Made by a program: the position numbers and the translations under genes. Source: Xenopus tropicalis (taxonomy: Eukaryota; Chordata; Amphibia; Anura; Pipidae). From it: DNA of 64,000 nt. Below are positions 32,966-44,858 of this stretch, piece by piece. Each line of letters begins with the position of its first letter. The stretch's first letter is position 1. The stretch spans positions 57,009,378-57,073,377 of the forward strand of contig NC_030678.2 of NCBI RefSeq assembly GCF_000004195.4, read 5' to 3'. The notes under the pieces were generated by a model that was not told where the DNA came from, did not search any database, and was given only the letters and a program-made list of their open reading frames with translations.

Positions 32966-33883
32966 GAGAAAAAAAGACATTCTCCCCAGATTTCACCTTA
33001 ACTGGTCTTCAGCCTTTCCCTTAGCGTCTTCTCCAGGCCCCTTGGTTTTGGGAACAACTTTTTTTTAGACCTCTTGCTGTGACTTTAAGACTGGAATCAC
33101 AATCCTCTGCCTAAATGGTAAGAAACTTATTTTAAAAACAATTTGCTAAATATTTTTCCAACAGTCATAAACAGAACTAATGGCCGTGGCCACGGAATCT
33201 CTCTTTTTCCATTCTTGCATAGCTACAGGGGACAATTTTTCCCCTGGGCTGAGAGTTTTTGTTCATGTTCTTTCTTTTATTTGAAAGAGGCAACTGTCCC
33301 TCTAGTATTCACTGCCAGTAGATGTCAAGAAAAACACAGTGATCTCTTCAGTTTTATTAACTGCTATGTTTATGAAGAAAATAGAAATGTGTTTTAAATT
33401 AAATTTGCTGTCAGAAACTATAGTTTCAACAAAGAAAGAGAAAACAGCCATCATGTGCATGAAATTCAATATAATCGTCTTAACATTTAGTCTTTTTCCT
33501 CAGCCCTGTTCTTTAATTCATTATTTAAGGAAGAAAATGGGTTACTTTTCAGAGTTCCTGAAGTAGCAGAACTCAAGTGTAAGTATAAATTGAGGAGTTA
33601 GAGAAATAGGATCAATATTTCAAGTGATATACATGCAACAGGGACTGCTTCTTAGACACCAAAAACTTTGAATGCAAGGTCAAAGCTCATGATAATGATG
33701 CCATAAGCCATAACACACACTTCTCCCAATGGGGAGAAAACATACTGATAACAGAAGAGAAGGGAAAGAAATGGGTAGAGGAAGTCCCAAAGAGGATACT
33801 GGGTCAGGATAGAGCAGCTGAGAAAGCAGAGAATCTTCTAGGTTACCTATGAAACAGTGACAAATGCTCAGATAATATACCAG
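32966..33883. other. Unique DNA
   Basis: No transposon ends or coding domains recognised. Confidence 0.35.
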
Positions 33884-34152
33884 GATGGGCCTTGGACAAA
33901 AGCACAATACCTTGCCTTTTCAAAGGTAAGGGAGAGAACATATTCTACTGGTACAGTGAAAATAATTTCAGGATCACCTGACCTGTCTGCAGTTAAACAA
34001 TGGACCCCTCCAAGTTGGATTTTGCTTCCTATTTTCTTCTGTTTTACCTGCAGACAGCTGAATCTTCTAAACCTAAGGAGGATCTGCTTTCTAGATGCTG
34101 GCGCATATTGTTATGTTTTATATGTAGCGCTGATGTTTACCAGCATAAGTAA
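33884..34152 (+). other. Weak candidate for last two exons of a gene
   Basis: 33884-33925 (open, ending AAG/GTAAGG) could splice in phase to 34054-34152. The acceptor is very strong (TTTTCTTCTGTTTTACCTGCAG in two parts, 34032-34053) and the downstream frame reads TAESSKPKEDLLSRCWRILL up to TAA. The upstream acceptor of the first piece is poor and the intron would be only 128 bp. The peptide is not recognised; chance is a serious alternative. Confidence 0.2.
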
Positions 34153-34212
34153 TATATTTCATGATTATATATTAAAGTGCAAATACCTTTGTTTTAACTA
34201 GCAAAGTAGGTA

Positions 34213-34467
34213 CAGGTATGGGATCCATTATTTATTTACACCCTTTATCCAGAAAGTTCTGAATTATGGGAAGGCCATCTCCCACAGAATCCATGTTAAT
34301 CAAATAATTCACATTTAAAAAAATGATTTCCTTTTTTTAATAATAAAACAGCACTCTGTACTTGATCCTACCTAGGATATAATAATCCTTATTGGAGGCA
34401 AAACAATTTTATTGGGTTTTATTTAATGTTTAAATATTTTTTAGCAGACTTAATATATGAAGACCTG
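34213..34467. mobile_element. CAGGTATGGGA-type MITE, internally deleted
   Basis: CAGGTATGGGATCC at the left and AAGACCTG at the right, flanked by TA at 34211-34212 and 34468-34469. Same interior as 26281-26609 in inverse orientation (CTTATTGGAGGCAAAAC). Confidence 0.7.
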
Positions 34468-34600
34468 TAGTACATTTAACAGCCCACCTGCTTGTGCTAG
34501 CCATACTGTGTAATCGAGGGATTAAAACTGGTAATGATTACGCCTGGTAGGATCCATGAAAGTAACTGCTGTTTGGATCATTTAAAGATCCCTGACAGTA

Positions 34601-35158
34601 TTGCCCATTAATAAGTACAAGAGACAAACTAATTAAATTCAAAATTATACACCAAACCTATTTAACACCTAAGAAATTACACCAGATGTGTCACTTGGAA
34701 CACTCCAGATGCCTTCACTGCAATAAACCTTATGCTGATTTCATTCACTTACTTTGGAACTTCCCAGACATCCAGATATTTTGGCAACAAGTCATGCACT
34801 TCCTAGCAGACGAACTCTCCTTACCTCAAGGTCTAAACCCAATTACATGCCTGTTGGGCCTGGTGGACTCCCTACTACCAAAGACAGCCTCCAGATCACT
34901 TATGAGGGTTCTGTTATTTTATGCAAAAAAATGGTGGCCCTACACTGGATGGGTCCCCTACTTCCTACTTTAAATAAATAGATAAAGTTGATCAACTCAC
35001 AACTGGAACCCATGGTTGGAGTCTCCAGCAACAGCTGTCTAAAGCACCATAAAACGCTCTCCTTTCCATACCCCCCCCCTTCCTCCCTCCTTCTCACTTT
35101 CCTCTTTCTATCATTTCTCTTGTTTAGAAGAAAATCAATAAAAGTTGACTATTAAAAA
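34601..35158 (+). mobile_element. L1/Tx1-group LINE, 5' truncated
   Basis: The insert runs from 34601 to an A-tail (about 35153-35160) after AATCAATAAAAGTTGAC. A direct repeat AAGATCCCTGACA (34585-34597) recurs at 35161-35173, giving a duplication of about 13-17 bp as expected for target-primed reverse transcription. Confidence 0.85.
34602..34973 (+). pseudogene. ORF2 C-terminus of L1/Tx1-group LINE
   Basis: The frame is open from the insertion boundary to the stop at 34971. It has TRDKLIKFKIIHQTYLTPKK, then CLHCNKPYADFIHLLWNFPD, the Cys/His-rich tail motif of L1-type ORF2 proteins, then IQIFWQQVM. RT and endonuclease domains are absent because the copy is 5' truncated. Confidence 0.8.
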
Positions 35159-35173
35159 AAAAGATCCCTGACA

Positions 35174-36020
35174 ATAGTGTGACTAGTGTGTGCCAGGCTT
35201 GAAAAAAGAATCTTCGGAGGGTCCCTGAGACCTGTCAATCTTGCCCCCCCACTTCTTTCTGCCTGTGTCTTCCCTCCCCACTCGCAATTAAGTGAGCAGC
35301 TGGGGTGGAGGGAGTTCTTTACTGCTATAAAGAAAGCAGACGTTGCGGTCCATGTACCCCCCCCCCCCCCCGCAAACCACAGGGTCTGCTTCCTCTATAG
35401 TTATTCCACTGATCCCTGACATTTTCAATATATCAGCACAGAACAACTTAATATCTCACTGAATTGGTAAATTGGCAGCAAACATAACATAATAATTACC
35501 AGTTAGTATAATAAATAACTTATATTATTTAGCAATAAAAAGCCATCATATTGGGTATCCCACTGATCATGTATTATAAGACATGACAGTCACAATGCCT
35601 GCTTAATTCCTCTGTATTTGCTCTGCCTGGCTAACAGCTACCTTGTTAGATGTTACAATGGGACATGACAATCATTCTGCCTGGGTAATTCCTCTGCTGC
35701 TGCTATTTACTTGGTAAGAGAAAAGGCTGATGGACTGTTTCCAACACACTGACTATTTTACGGGTGCTCATAAAAAGAGATTTTTATATTCAAACATTCC
35801 ATTGCTAATTATCTTGCATAATGTAAGATTACAAACGGTGACAAGACTGTTTTCTGTTCATTTAAAGGAAACTGTGCTAGGATATCCAGTATCTTTCTCC
35901 TAAACAACTTTCTAACCCTGTAGAGTCCAGTGCTTCATAACTATGTATAAGTATGATTGTCTTGTTGGGCCATCAATTGCATTACTGTTTTGTAAGGAAT
36001 TTTATAAATGATCACAAGTG
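35174..36020. other. Unique DNA with poly(C) tract
   Basis: A C run of about 14 lies at 35359-35372. Nothing else recognised. Confidence 0.35.
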
Positions 36021-36024
36021 CTGT

Positions 36025-36225
36025 GGGTGGCATCGTGGTTTGTGCTGTTGCCCTGTAGTCTAGGGATCCTGGTTCCATTCTGACCCAGGCAATATCTTGA
36101 ATTCTTATGTTTCACCATGTGTGTGTTGGGGTTTCTTTGACTGCTTTTGTTTTCTCTCACACTCCAAAAACATTCATGGAGGTTAAAGATAAGCCTAGTG
36201 CGCTGCTTGGGCCTGGAGCAGTTGG
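36025..36225 (+). repeat. tRNA-derived SINE
   Basis: GGTGGCATCGTGGTTTGTGC resembles a tRNA head with a degraded A box. GGTTCCATTCTGACC (36071-36085) is a B-box-like GGTTCNANNC. Further on, CTCTCACACTCCAAAAACAT is the conserved core shared with vertebrate V-type SINEs. It is too degraded to be a functional tRNA. Confidence 0.7.
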
Positions 36226-36327
36226 ACAGACATTTATGAACATCAGTTCATAAATCGTTAAGCAAAATCAGCCAGGGTTTTAAAAGGTCTGTCAAGATGG
36301 TACTGCCAGTGGGCACATTGAAGATTA

Positions 36328-36470
36328 GGAAAACACAGAGACACTGGCACAGCAAGGCAATGTCTGATGAAGGAGCTTGCCCCAAAACGTTACATGATTT
36401 GCACCAAATAAACATGCAGGATTTATCCAGCTTATAATTGCCTTGCTGTGCCAGTGTCTATGTGTTTTCC
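36328..36470. repeat. 34-bp arm palindrome with hammerhead-like loop
   Basis: 36328-36361 and 36437-36470 are inverted copies with one mismatch (core GCACAGCAAGGCAAT). The 75-bp loop holds a hammerhead-like core and AATAAA (36402-36407). It is probably the end of a fold-back retroelement related in layout to 9674-9991. Confidence 0.75.
36360..36395 (+). ncRNA. Hammerhead-like motif, inactivated
   Basis: ATGT (stem I), CTGATGA (36364-36370, perfect core), an extra A, GGAGC-TT-GCCCC (stem II), AAAA (36384-36387, where GAAA is required), CGT, T, then ACAT pairing with ATGT. The G to A change at the invariant position looks like CpG decay and should abolish cleavage. Confidence 0.4.
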
Positions 36471-37127
36471 AGTGAGTGTTGGAGGGTGCCGATCCCTCAG
36501 TGGACACTTTGCACCTGGAATATAGTTGGATCGGCCAGGGAGTGCTTGGGAGTCTCCTATCTACACAGGAAGATTAGATTAAAATCCCAAATGTTCTGTG
36601 TATTCTGGTGTAAATGGCTTACAATATCCCAAATAAAGGTCATTAGTGCTTATTAAATAGAGTCTAATTCTATAGGTCTATTTTGTATGTTCTAGTGGCA
36701 CCCATTTCTCTAGTGGGCTCATACTGTCCCATACGGCATCACCTGTATTTTGTTAAATTATAAAATTCACTAAGGTAAGATGACTTAAATAATAACAGTT
36801 TAGTATAAATAAATATAATTATATTAGTTCTTGAAATAATACTTGTTACCTCCTGTATTTGGCCTTAAAGGGCGTACATAATCAAATGATTTAAAGGAGC
36901 CAATTTATGATTGCTCAAGTCTTTTGCACCTAAAAGCTGACAAACTTCTTTTTATTCAAGAAAATCCACTAGGGGAAAGGACCTTAGCTAACAAGGTTTT
37001 TTTCTCCAAAACCAAGTTTGAGTTACTTTTCTCACACTGGGTTTCCTTTATGATTGCTAGAGCAATCATAAATCAGCCCAGAAGTGTAGAGATCTAAGAG
37101 ATGTAATGGCAAAGCTGTTAACAGCTT

Positions 37128-37285
37128 TGTAGATTGTAAGTTCTTTTGGGCAGGGCCCTCTTCACCTCTTGTATCGGTTATTGATTGCTTTATATGTTAC
37201 TCTGTATGTCCAATGAATGAAACCCACTTATTGTTCAGCGCTGCGGAATATGTTGGCGCTTTATAAATAAATGTTAATAATAATA
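37128..37285 (+). repeat. L2-like LINE/SINE 3' tail
   Basis: GATTGTAAGTTCTTTTGGGC, TTCAGCGCTGCGGAATATG, TTGGCGCTTTATAAATAAA and an AATAATAATA tail. Same family as 10487-10710. Confidence 0.65.
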
Positions 37286-37642
37286 ATAGAAGCACCATCT
37301 GTTTGCTTAAGACAGCAGCTGCCATTTAGCTGGGTCTCTGTAGCTTCTGAGCTGAAGCTCTAGCCATCGGTAGCTCAGATCACACATTCTGATGGGAGGG
37401 GGAGTGAATACTTATGGGAGGGGGGTGCAGGAGTAGGGAGAGAGGAGACAGCTGCGCAGACTCAGGCCCATGGAATTAGAGAGGAAGTCTGATACTTAAG
37501 AACATTTTTACACAAAGGAAGACAAGAAATTCTGTGTTTCTTTAGATAGAGGACTCAGTGCAGCTTTTCTGTGTGTGCTTATGGCTGTATTTACATAGAC
37601 CTTTCTGATAAAGCTTACTTAGTTTGTACCTTTCCTTCTCCT
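37286..37642 (-). mobile_element. T2-type element with empty TTAA site
   Basis: Right end CCTTTCCTTCTCC before TTAA at 37643-37646. The left end is cut by the L2-like tail. CTGTTTGCTTAAGACAGC (37300-37317) is the uninterrupted form of the site occupied in 56288-56982. Other copies are at 54988-55428 and 62627-63091. Confidence 0.75.
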
Positions 37643-37646
37643 TTAA

Positions 37647-38429
37647 GCTGACAAATACATGTCAAAGACCTATTTTAAAATTGTATTTAAAGGTCAGTCA
37701 ATAAAATATTTTGCATAAAATGGTCCTACGAAAGCCGGAAAACTATTAAATAATAGTTAAATATATGATGCTTAAATAGTGTGGTTATGATAATTCATTT
37801 CCTCTACAAAATGTATAACCATCTAATTATTTACTGCCATTTTCTGTTCTTGAAGACTTATATGGCATATCTGTGAAGCATTTCTCTTAATGGAATATTT
37901 TTTATTGAAAGATGCTCCCCTGCTGTGAAAAATTGCGTCATAATGACCTGTTTTATACATTGGGACGGAAAAATGTCTGGACACTTGACTATTTTGAGGA
38001 TTAACAGAAGGAAGTCGGTCCATAATTACCCTGAGAGTTGAAAGCTTTTTCCCCATTCTTGCACATTGAAAGTTAGCAGCAAAATACTGTATTTTAACTT
38101 TCCTACTCTGTAACAGCTGTACTGTATTACATTATAATCGTCTGCAAAAGGCGCTCCCAGTATCCTAGCAGAAGGCTTTCAGATCAATTGTAAAGTCTCT
38201 TGTAGAAATTTCAATCCTTCAGCTCACTCAGCATCAGACAAAAATCCTCATTAGCGCTATGGAAGTTTTATTTTTTTTACCTGGAAGACTGGTGACTTTT
38301 TGGCAAAATAAAATATTCACCTAAGGTATCCCTACAGACTCAAATATTATGCTCCAGATATTTTTTTGAAACAACTGATTAAAATGATGAACCAGTTTAA
38401 ATATGAACCAGATGAAAATATGGAAAATT
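37647..38429. other. Unique DNA
   Basis: 37840-38110 is non-repetitive and of mixed composition; a 77-codon minus-strand frame there has no recognisable features. Confidence 0.3.
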
Positions 38430-38735
38430 CAGGGATCCCTAACCTTTTATACCCGTGAGCCACATTCAAATGGAAAAAGTTTTGGGAAGCAACACAAGCA
38501 TGAAAAAAGTTCTGGGGGTGCCAAATAAGAGCTATGATTGGTGATTTGGTAGCCCCTATGAGGACTGGCAGCCTACAGAAGACTCTGTTTGGCAGAATAC
38601 TTGATTTTTATGCAACTAAAACTTGCCTCCAATCCAGGAATTCAAAAATAAGCACCTGCTTTGAGGCCACTGGGGAAATATCCAAGGGGTTGGTGAGCAA
38701 CATGTTGCTCGTGAGCCACTGGTTGGGGATCACTG
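38430..38735. mobile_element. hAT-like MITE
   Basis: Ends CAGGGATCCCTAACC and, inverted, GGTTGGGGATCACTG. The flanking octamers do not match, so the duplication is lost. Same family as 20061-20315. Confidence 0.75.
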
Positions 38736-39155
38736 GTGTACTTCATAAAAATAAAGCATTTAAATATCTCTTGTTATCCAGTATGTAGATTGTATTAATG
38801 TGACACTAATTACTTTAGTAAACAGTGTCCTTGTCATCCTAAGTACCTGTGATCCTGGGGTGGGTAAAACATTGTGCTCTCAAAAGCAAAGTACAAGTTT
38901 CTAGGACCCCCCAGGGAGCCCTAATTATTAGCTCACAGGTCTCAATGGCCTAAGGACTGTCTCACTGCTACTCTAAACATGACTTTTTGGGCTAATTGAG
39001 TTTACAAAACACTAATTTCTATCTTATTTCAAGAAATATTTAATCAGTAGTGCACTCCCATGCTATACTCAAATTAATATGAGAGTTAAACACTTAGATG
39101 AAACATTAAAACTTCATCCTTCTGCCTCCCAACAGGAAAATCAGTAGAAAACTTT

Positions 39156-39401
39156 GGGCCAGATTCAATTTGACGAGAAAAGATTATCTTGTACTTCAAT
39201 TCAAGATTTTCCCATAGAGCTAGATGCAATTCAATGAGAAAAACTTTCACTGTTTCTAACATTGTGCCACAGTTTTCTTTTTATGACATGGAAGCTCTAT
39301 TGACATTAGAATTAGAAGAATTTTTTTGTCTCCTCAAATTAAATATCGGCCATAAGTTTTTATGTGGTAAACCATATAATTCAATGATTTGAATCTGGCC
39401 C
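39156..39401. mobile_element. MITE, GGGCCAGATTCAATT family
   Basis: Ends GGGCCAGATTCAATT and, inverted, TTTGAATCTGGCCC, with GAGAAAAGATTATCTTG inside. Related diverged copies are at 10192-10425, about 39735-39955 and 57088-57330. Superfamily not assigned. Confidence 0.75.
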
Positions 39402-40971
39402 ATTGTGCCTTTTATTGAATTACCCCAATATAGTCACAATATGTTTACTTTTCTTTCTTTTATTCTTTATGTAGTTTTTAAATGTGTGTTTTACAAGTGT
39501 TTCTGCCATTCTGTTCTTTCTTTTGTAATAAAATATAGTGTATATGTATTACTATCTTTTAGTGGAATATTTGCTAATTGTTATACTAAGGCAGAGTTCA
39601 TATACTATATATACTTGTATAAATAAAAGTTAAAAACCAATTCAAAACTCGAGTACTGGCCAGCTCTGGCCATGTGTAGGTGCATTATCAACATCTATAA
39701 ACTATTAGGAACCTACTTATGTCAGTTTCTGACTGATTCTATTTGATAAAAAACTTATCTCCTAATTTAATTCCATTTTTTCCCATAAAGCAAGATGCAA
39801 CTCAATGAGAAAAAACGTTAGTTAGAAAAAACCTTTTCACATAAAAACTAAGTTGAAGTCTATGTGAAGATTTTTTTTTCTCAAATTGGACCTCACGTGA
39901 TTAACGTGATTAACGGTAAAATAACATTTTCTCAGGGAATTGAATCTCTCCAGATAACTATAAAAGTAAACACATACAAATATTTTGTTAAATATTTGTT
40001 CTTAAAATGGTATTTTTTTTGTAGGAAATCTTGTCTCACAAAAATACTGAACAATTGCCATCATGTGCTTAGAAAATGTACATTAACAATTACTTGCTAC
40101 TGAAACTAGGATTGTTTGATTTGTTTGTATGAGGAAATAACTGTAATCAAATGAGAGTCCTCTCCTACAAAGGGATTTTCAATTTATTATATTGTATAAG
40201 GGCAATTTATAACAATACACTTTACAGTTACCTACTGAGTATTGAATTTACTTCTCTGTGAGAGTATCTGTGCATTTCCATCTCATGCATTTTCCACAAA
40301 AAGAGTAAAAAAAAAAAGCATAGGGAAATATACAAAAGAAAATCAATTACTAAAGAGCTAATTTCCTCAGCTGGGATCATGTGAATTGTTTAAAGCTGTA
40401 TTCTAGTGTGTATTTGGTCACCCTAAATGATTACTGCATTACTTTTTCTTGTTGTGTTTTACAATCTTTCATATGTTTGTTAAGGAATGTGGCAACTGTT
40501 GGCCTCCTACAAAAAGTAGAGCATGAAAAAATGAACTGCTGGGATATGGTATTGTCATAGACTATTTTGCATGCTCATAGTACACCTACTACCCACGCTC
40601 ACTCTATTAATCACAGGACTAATAACCTCACCACAAAAGGTTTAAAAGCTGTGAGGTAGGTCCCCAGTGACATCAATGATGGACCCATTTGTAGGTCCTC
40701 CTAGCTTGGTGTGCACCCTGTGGATACTGAACTTCTGTTGCTGGACTTTATTACCTAGCTTGCCTGCCCTGCACATTCCAGTGCCTTTTTTCTGTACCTA
40801 CTTTGCTTGCATTGTGCCTAATAAAGGATGGAGCCTATTTTATCACAATTTCTACTTCCTTGTCAATCTACCCATTCAATATGTAGCCCAGGAGCCTGGC
40901 CCCTGACATTCCCAGACCTATAAGGTGATATAAGTGTTAATAGATACTAATAATGCCCAGATACAGTAAGC
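39402..40971. other. Mostly unique DNA
   Basis: 39735-39955 is a diverged copy of the MITE at 39156. 40640-40915 is GC-richer with AATAAA at about 40820 and may be a solo LTR; unconfirmed. Confidence 0.35.
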
Positions 40972-41940
40972 CATGGCTGTCCAACTGGCGGCCCCCCTCT
41001 GTGTGGCCCCCCACCTGTCTGGCTGCTTTGATGGCTTACCTTTGTGGAAGCTTTAAATGGTATCAGTACTGAGATTAACTGGCCCCCTACATGGTTCTCA
41101 CCTCAGATTCAGGCTGTAATCCCCCTGTAATGTTTAAATATGTAATCTCCTGTACTGTTCACACCTTTTAATCCTTGCATTGTTCATCCCCTGCATTGTT
41201 CACACCTCAGGCTCAGGCTCTAATCACCCACATTGTTCACCTGTTAACACCTCAGACAGACTGTAGGAGCAGTGCCAGCATTGTGTCAGTGTATGCTGTA
41301 AGTGTGCAGGGTAGGGCAGGCAGAGTATGGCATACACAGGCAGGGTAGGGCAGGCAGATTATGGCACACACAGGCAGGGTAGGGCAGGCAGAGTATGGGA
41401 CACACAGGTAACATAGGTCAGACAGAGTATGGCACACACACAGGCAGGGTAGGACAGGCAGAGTATGTGCCATACTCTGCCTGCCCTACCCTGCCTGTGT
41501 GTGCCATACTCTGCCTGCCCTATGCTGCCTGTGGGAAGTTAACCTGGTAGGGGTTTGTTCTGGGAGTTTGTTAGCATTTGAAAATAGTCATTATATGGTC
41601 CCTAAGATGTGTAATTATGTGCTGGGGGTTGCTGTGCTATCCACAGGGGAAGAGGAGGCATAGGGATTTAAGGTTGTGTCTTAATATGACATAATATAAT
41701 TCTTTCACATACGAATGAAGGGTGATATCCCTACAGTGAGCACCAACCATTAGGGGTTTTGCTGCGCTATCACCATTAATGTGGGTATAGTCTTAAAAGC
41801 TCTTGTGATAACATGTGTGTGGTTTTAAGTGGGTGTGGTTTAAAAAGGGGGAGTGGTCAAACTGGCTTCCATTATCGGCCCTCTACCGCGTTGGCCAGAT
41901 AGATTCCGGCCCTCGGTACCACAGAAGTTGGACAGCGCTG
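40972..41940. mobile_element. hAT element with snap-back minisatellite, copy 1
   Basis: The perfect 8-bp duplication CAGTAAGC (40964-40971 and 41941-41948) flanks ends CATGGCTGTCCAACT and, inverted, AGTTGGACAGCGCTG. The 969-bp interior is non-coding and holds a minisatellite that reverses direction. It is about as long as, and clearly similar to, copy 2 at 46303. Confidence 0.92.
41300..41535. repeat. 34-bp minisatellite, direct then inverted
   Basis: The unit contains GGCAGAGTATGGCACACACA and GGCAGGGTAGGGCA. Direct copies run to about 41467, then two copies run in the opposite sense (GCCATACTCTGCCTGCCCTA) to 41535, so the single strand can fold back. Confidence 0.9.
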
Positions 41941-41948
41941 CAGTAAGC

Positions 41949-43316
41949 TATAGCAAACAATTGGGTAACATTTACTGGTTACATCTTATAGTTTGTCAGT
42001 GGTTACTGCACCTGATCAAACTTATCTTATTTTACATATGGGACCTAGTGGTAAAAGAAGAGTAAGAAGAGGATAGAAAAATAGCTTCAGAGCCAATGAG
42101 ATGGGGAATTAAAAAACAAGACAAAATTTGGCAGCTACCAGCAAAGGCAACGAGAAATTATAGAGCACAACAGAAAAAAGGAGTGTGCTAGTTAGGTGGA
42201 AAAAAGGGGATAAAATGGGAAGACACAAGTAATTGAAAAAGAAAGTGCACAAAAGAAAAATACAATGTAACAATGACTAAAACAAAGGTAAGTAAAACAG
42301 GACTACAAAACATTTTTAAACATGTGCAGTTAAATTATATGTATGTGTATTCCCTTACATGAAATATTTCTTTATTGTTAGTGATAATTTCTGCCTTTTT
42401 TGCTATTGCTACCTGTTTAATATTTAGCCAATTTACTTACTGGGCCAAACTACAGCAACTAAATACTGGTAGTCCTCATTGGGAAAATATAGCCCCCTTT
42501 TTGACATGAGTTCATTCAGTTGGGCTTTTGTAGAAAGGTGCATAAACACTTTTTGAATTTACACATATAAATATAAAGGTACTTTTTTACCCAGACACCC
42601 CTGATTCCAAAGATTGAAAGGAGGCCATGATAGTGCTGTGCTGCAGGGTCAAGCTCTCTACTTTCAGGGCTTTCAGCTTTTAGGGAATCTGTCTACCCGC
42701 TTTGTAAAGCAGATGATCTTCAGGTCCCAGAAGCCATGACTTCATAATGGAACAAGATGAGGAAGGGGTTGCACATACCTTTCCTACATATGTTAATATG
42801 TTATTATGGGGGGTATGTTTTCTCCTATTAATTACCTTACCTTATAATTACATTTTACTGTAAAGTAGAATGTTCTGTTTTTTGCCATTCTTTTCTGACT
42901 CATGACAACTAAAATGCTATTTGTTGCAAGTTTACTTAGCATCCAGAAAGATAGTCTGGTGCTAGTTTTTATTCTTTATATAATTTTTAGCAGTAAACTC
43001 TATTTAATGGCCCTGTCGTACTAATCATAATTACTCTTTATGTATATAACACAGACATTTTATGCAGTGATTTACAATGATTGTTTAGCCCTGGAATTTC
43101 AGGTACACAGATGCCCAAGCAGTCCCCCAGCAGCCCACTAATTGGCTACAACAGCCCCCCTGGCATTTTTTAGAATATAAAGATTGCCAGGCTGGGCCTG
43201 TCTAAGGTACCTATTGTGGGGAAATTCAGACATGGGAAGAGCATGCAAACTCCTTGCCTAACTCATGACCCAAGACAACAACCTGCTCTAACACAGGTGT
43301 ATATAGTTGCTTGTTA
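41949..43316. other. Mostly unique DNA
   Basis: A possible MITE scrap with CCAGGCTGGGCCTG lies at about 43187-43200. Otherwise unrecognised. Confidence 0.35.
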
Positions 43317-43324
43317 CTTCTATT

Positions 43325-43534
43325 CAGGGTCGGACTGGGTGGGCCCCAGCGGCCCAGAACCGACCCTTGTGGCGCTCCCCCTGTCCGACCGCTCCTCCCC
43401 TGACGCGTTAGATGTGCGCGCTCGGGGGAGGACGTCGTGTGGGGGGCCCTGCGAGGGGGCCCCAGCAGGGGGGGGGCATTGCGGGCCCCTGGGGCCGGAG
43501 CCCGGTGGGCCCTTCACCCCCCAGTCCGACCCTG
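43325..43534. mobile_element. hAT MITE, GC-rich
   Basis: Ends CAGGGTCGGACTGGG and, inverted, CCCAGTCCGACCCTG. Flanks CTTCTATT (43317-43324) and CTCCTATT (43535-43542) differ at one base. Confidence 0.88.
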
Positions 43535-43583
43535 CTCCTATTTATGCCTGCTTAAAATGAGATTATTCTGTTGATTTCCAGTA

Positions 43584-43910
43584 CAGGTATGGGATCTGTT
43601 ATCCAGAATGCTCAGGACATGGAGTCTTCCGAATAAGGGATCTTACCGTAGTTTAAATCTTCATGCTTTAAATTTACTGAAAAATCATCAAAGATTAAAT
43701 ATACCCAATAGGATATTTTTCCATCCAATAAGGATTAATTATATCTTAGTTTGGATCAAGTGCAAGGTACTGTTTTATTATTACAGAAAAAAAAGAAATC
43801 ATTTCTAAAAATTAGAATTATTTGTTTAAAATGGAGTCTTTGTGAGATGGGCTTTCCGTAATTCGGAACTTTCTGGATAATGGATTTCCGGATAACGGAT
43901 CCTATACTTG
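43584..43910. mobile_element. CAGGTATGGGA-type MITE, intact
   Basis: CAGGTATGGGATCTG at the left, CCTATACTTG at the right, flanked by TA. Interior GGATCAAGTGCAAGGTACTG matches 26281-26609. Confidence 0.8.
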
Positions 43911-44189
43911 TACTTGACTAAATATAATATGATGTCAAGTAGCATTATGGTATATAAACTGCAACTAAAAGGTAAGGAAAGGAAGAATTAAACTTCAGGA
44001 CAGACTATCAAAGGGAGGTTTGTTTTCTCTGGACCAGAGGTGCTTGTAAGGATACATATGAAAGAACAAAGTAAAAGAGAATATTTGCCAGAAGCTATAA
44101 CAATGATTCTTCACAGTAAGGCCAAGGGCACACGGAGCCCACTCCACTGCTCTCAGCCTGAAATGAATGTACAGGTTATATAAATGTTT

Positions 44190-44790
44190 GTGTGTATATA
44201 TTAATATGCTTGGAACATGGAGTTTTCTGGATAAGGAGTTCTTTTTTGTAATTTGAATTTGAGTAGGAAGGGCTAATAAAGAGTTAATCTCAAGCTGCAG
44301 GCATACCTTCAGTTCTCTCAATAGTGCCCTTAAGTCTCCCCATATTTCACCTGTTCAGATGATCAGAAGCCTCATAGGAAAAAAACCTCTAAGCTCTGTA
44401 AAGAAAGTTCCCATAATTCCTCACTCTTGCGCCAAGACCCGTGTACATGCTCAGTTAGTCAGTTAATCAGCTTCCTGCTGATTGGCTGAGATCCACATTC
44501 CTAAGGGGGGTGAGAGGGGAGAGAGGAGAGAGCTGTGTGTCTCTGGCAGAGGAAAACAGACACAACAAATATTTTGACAGAGAAGTCAGTGAAGGGTTTC
44601 TGTGAGTGCTCCTTTAAACATTAATTAAACCCAGTAGCATTTTTTTGTCCCCTGACAATGAAGCAATGTACTGTTTTACCATCACAAAGAAACACTATGA
44701 TTATTTGCTTAAAATGAGACATGGCCTTCCTGTAATTCCTGTAATTTGGGACTCTCTGGATATTGGATTTCTGGATAAGTGATCCCTAAG
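44190..44790. mobile_element. CAGGTATGGGA-type MITE split by T2 insertion
   Basis: 44210-44262 (GGATAAGGAGTTC) and 44626-44790 (ATTAAACCCAGTAGC, GGATATTGGATTTCTGG) are two parts of one MITE. A T2-type copy lies between them. Confidence 0.65.
44263..44625 (+). mobile_element. T2-type element nested in a MITE
   Basis: Matches the reverse complement of 62627-63091 (GAGTTAATCTCAAGCTGCAG, CTCCCCATATTTC, CAGCTTCCTGCTGATTGGC). The right part is deleted down to CTCCTTTAA. Confidence 0.7.
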
Positions 44791-44858
44791 AGATCCCAGA
44801 CATTAATAATCTTTTGTATATGTCCGTAATTAAAGACTGTAATGATGGCAAAAAGAGC

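Noticed and set aside
36025..36110. Possible tRNA gene
   Set aside because: Only degraded A and B boxes; no cloverleaf, and the 3' part matches a SINE body.
37823..38056. 77-codon minus-strand frame in non-repetitive DNA
   Set aside because: No recognisable motif, no splice sites or initiation context; length is within chance for this window.
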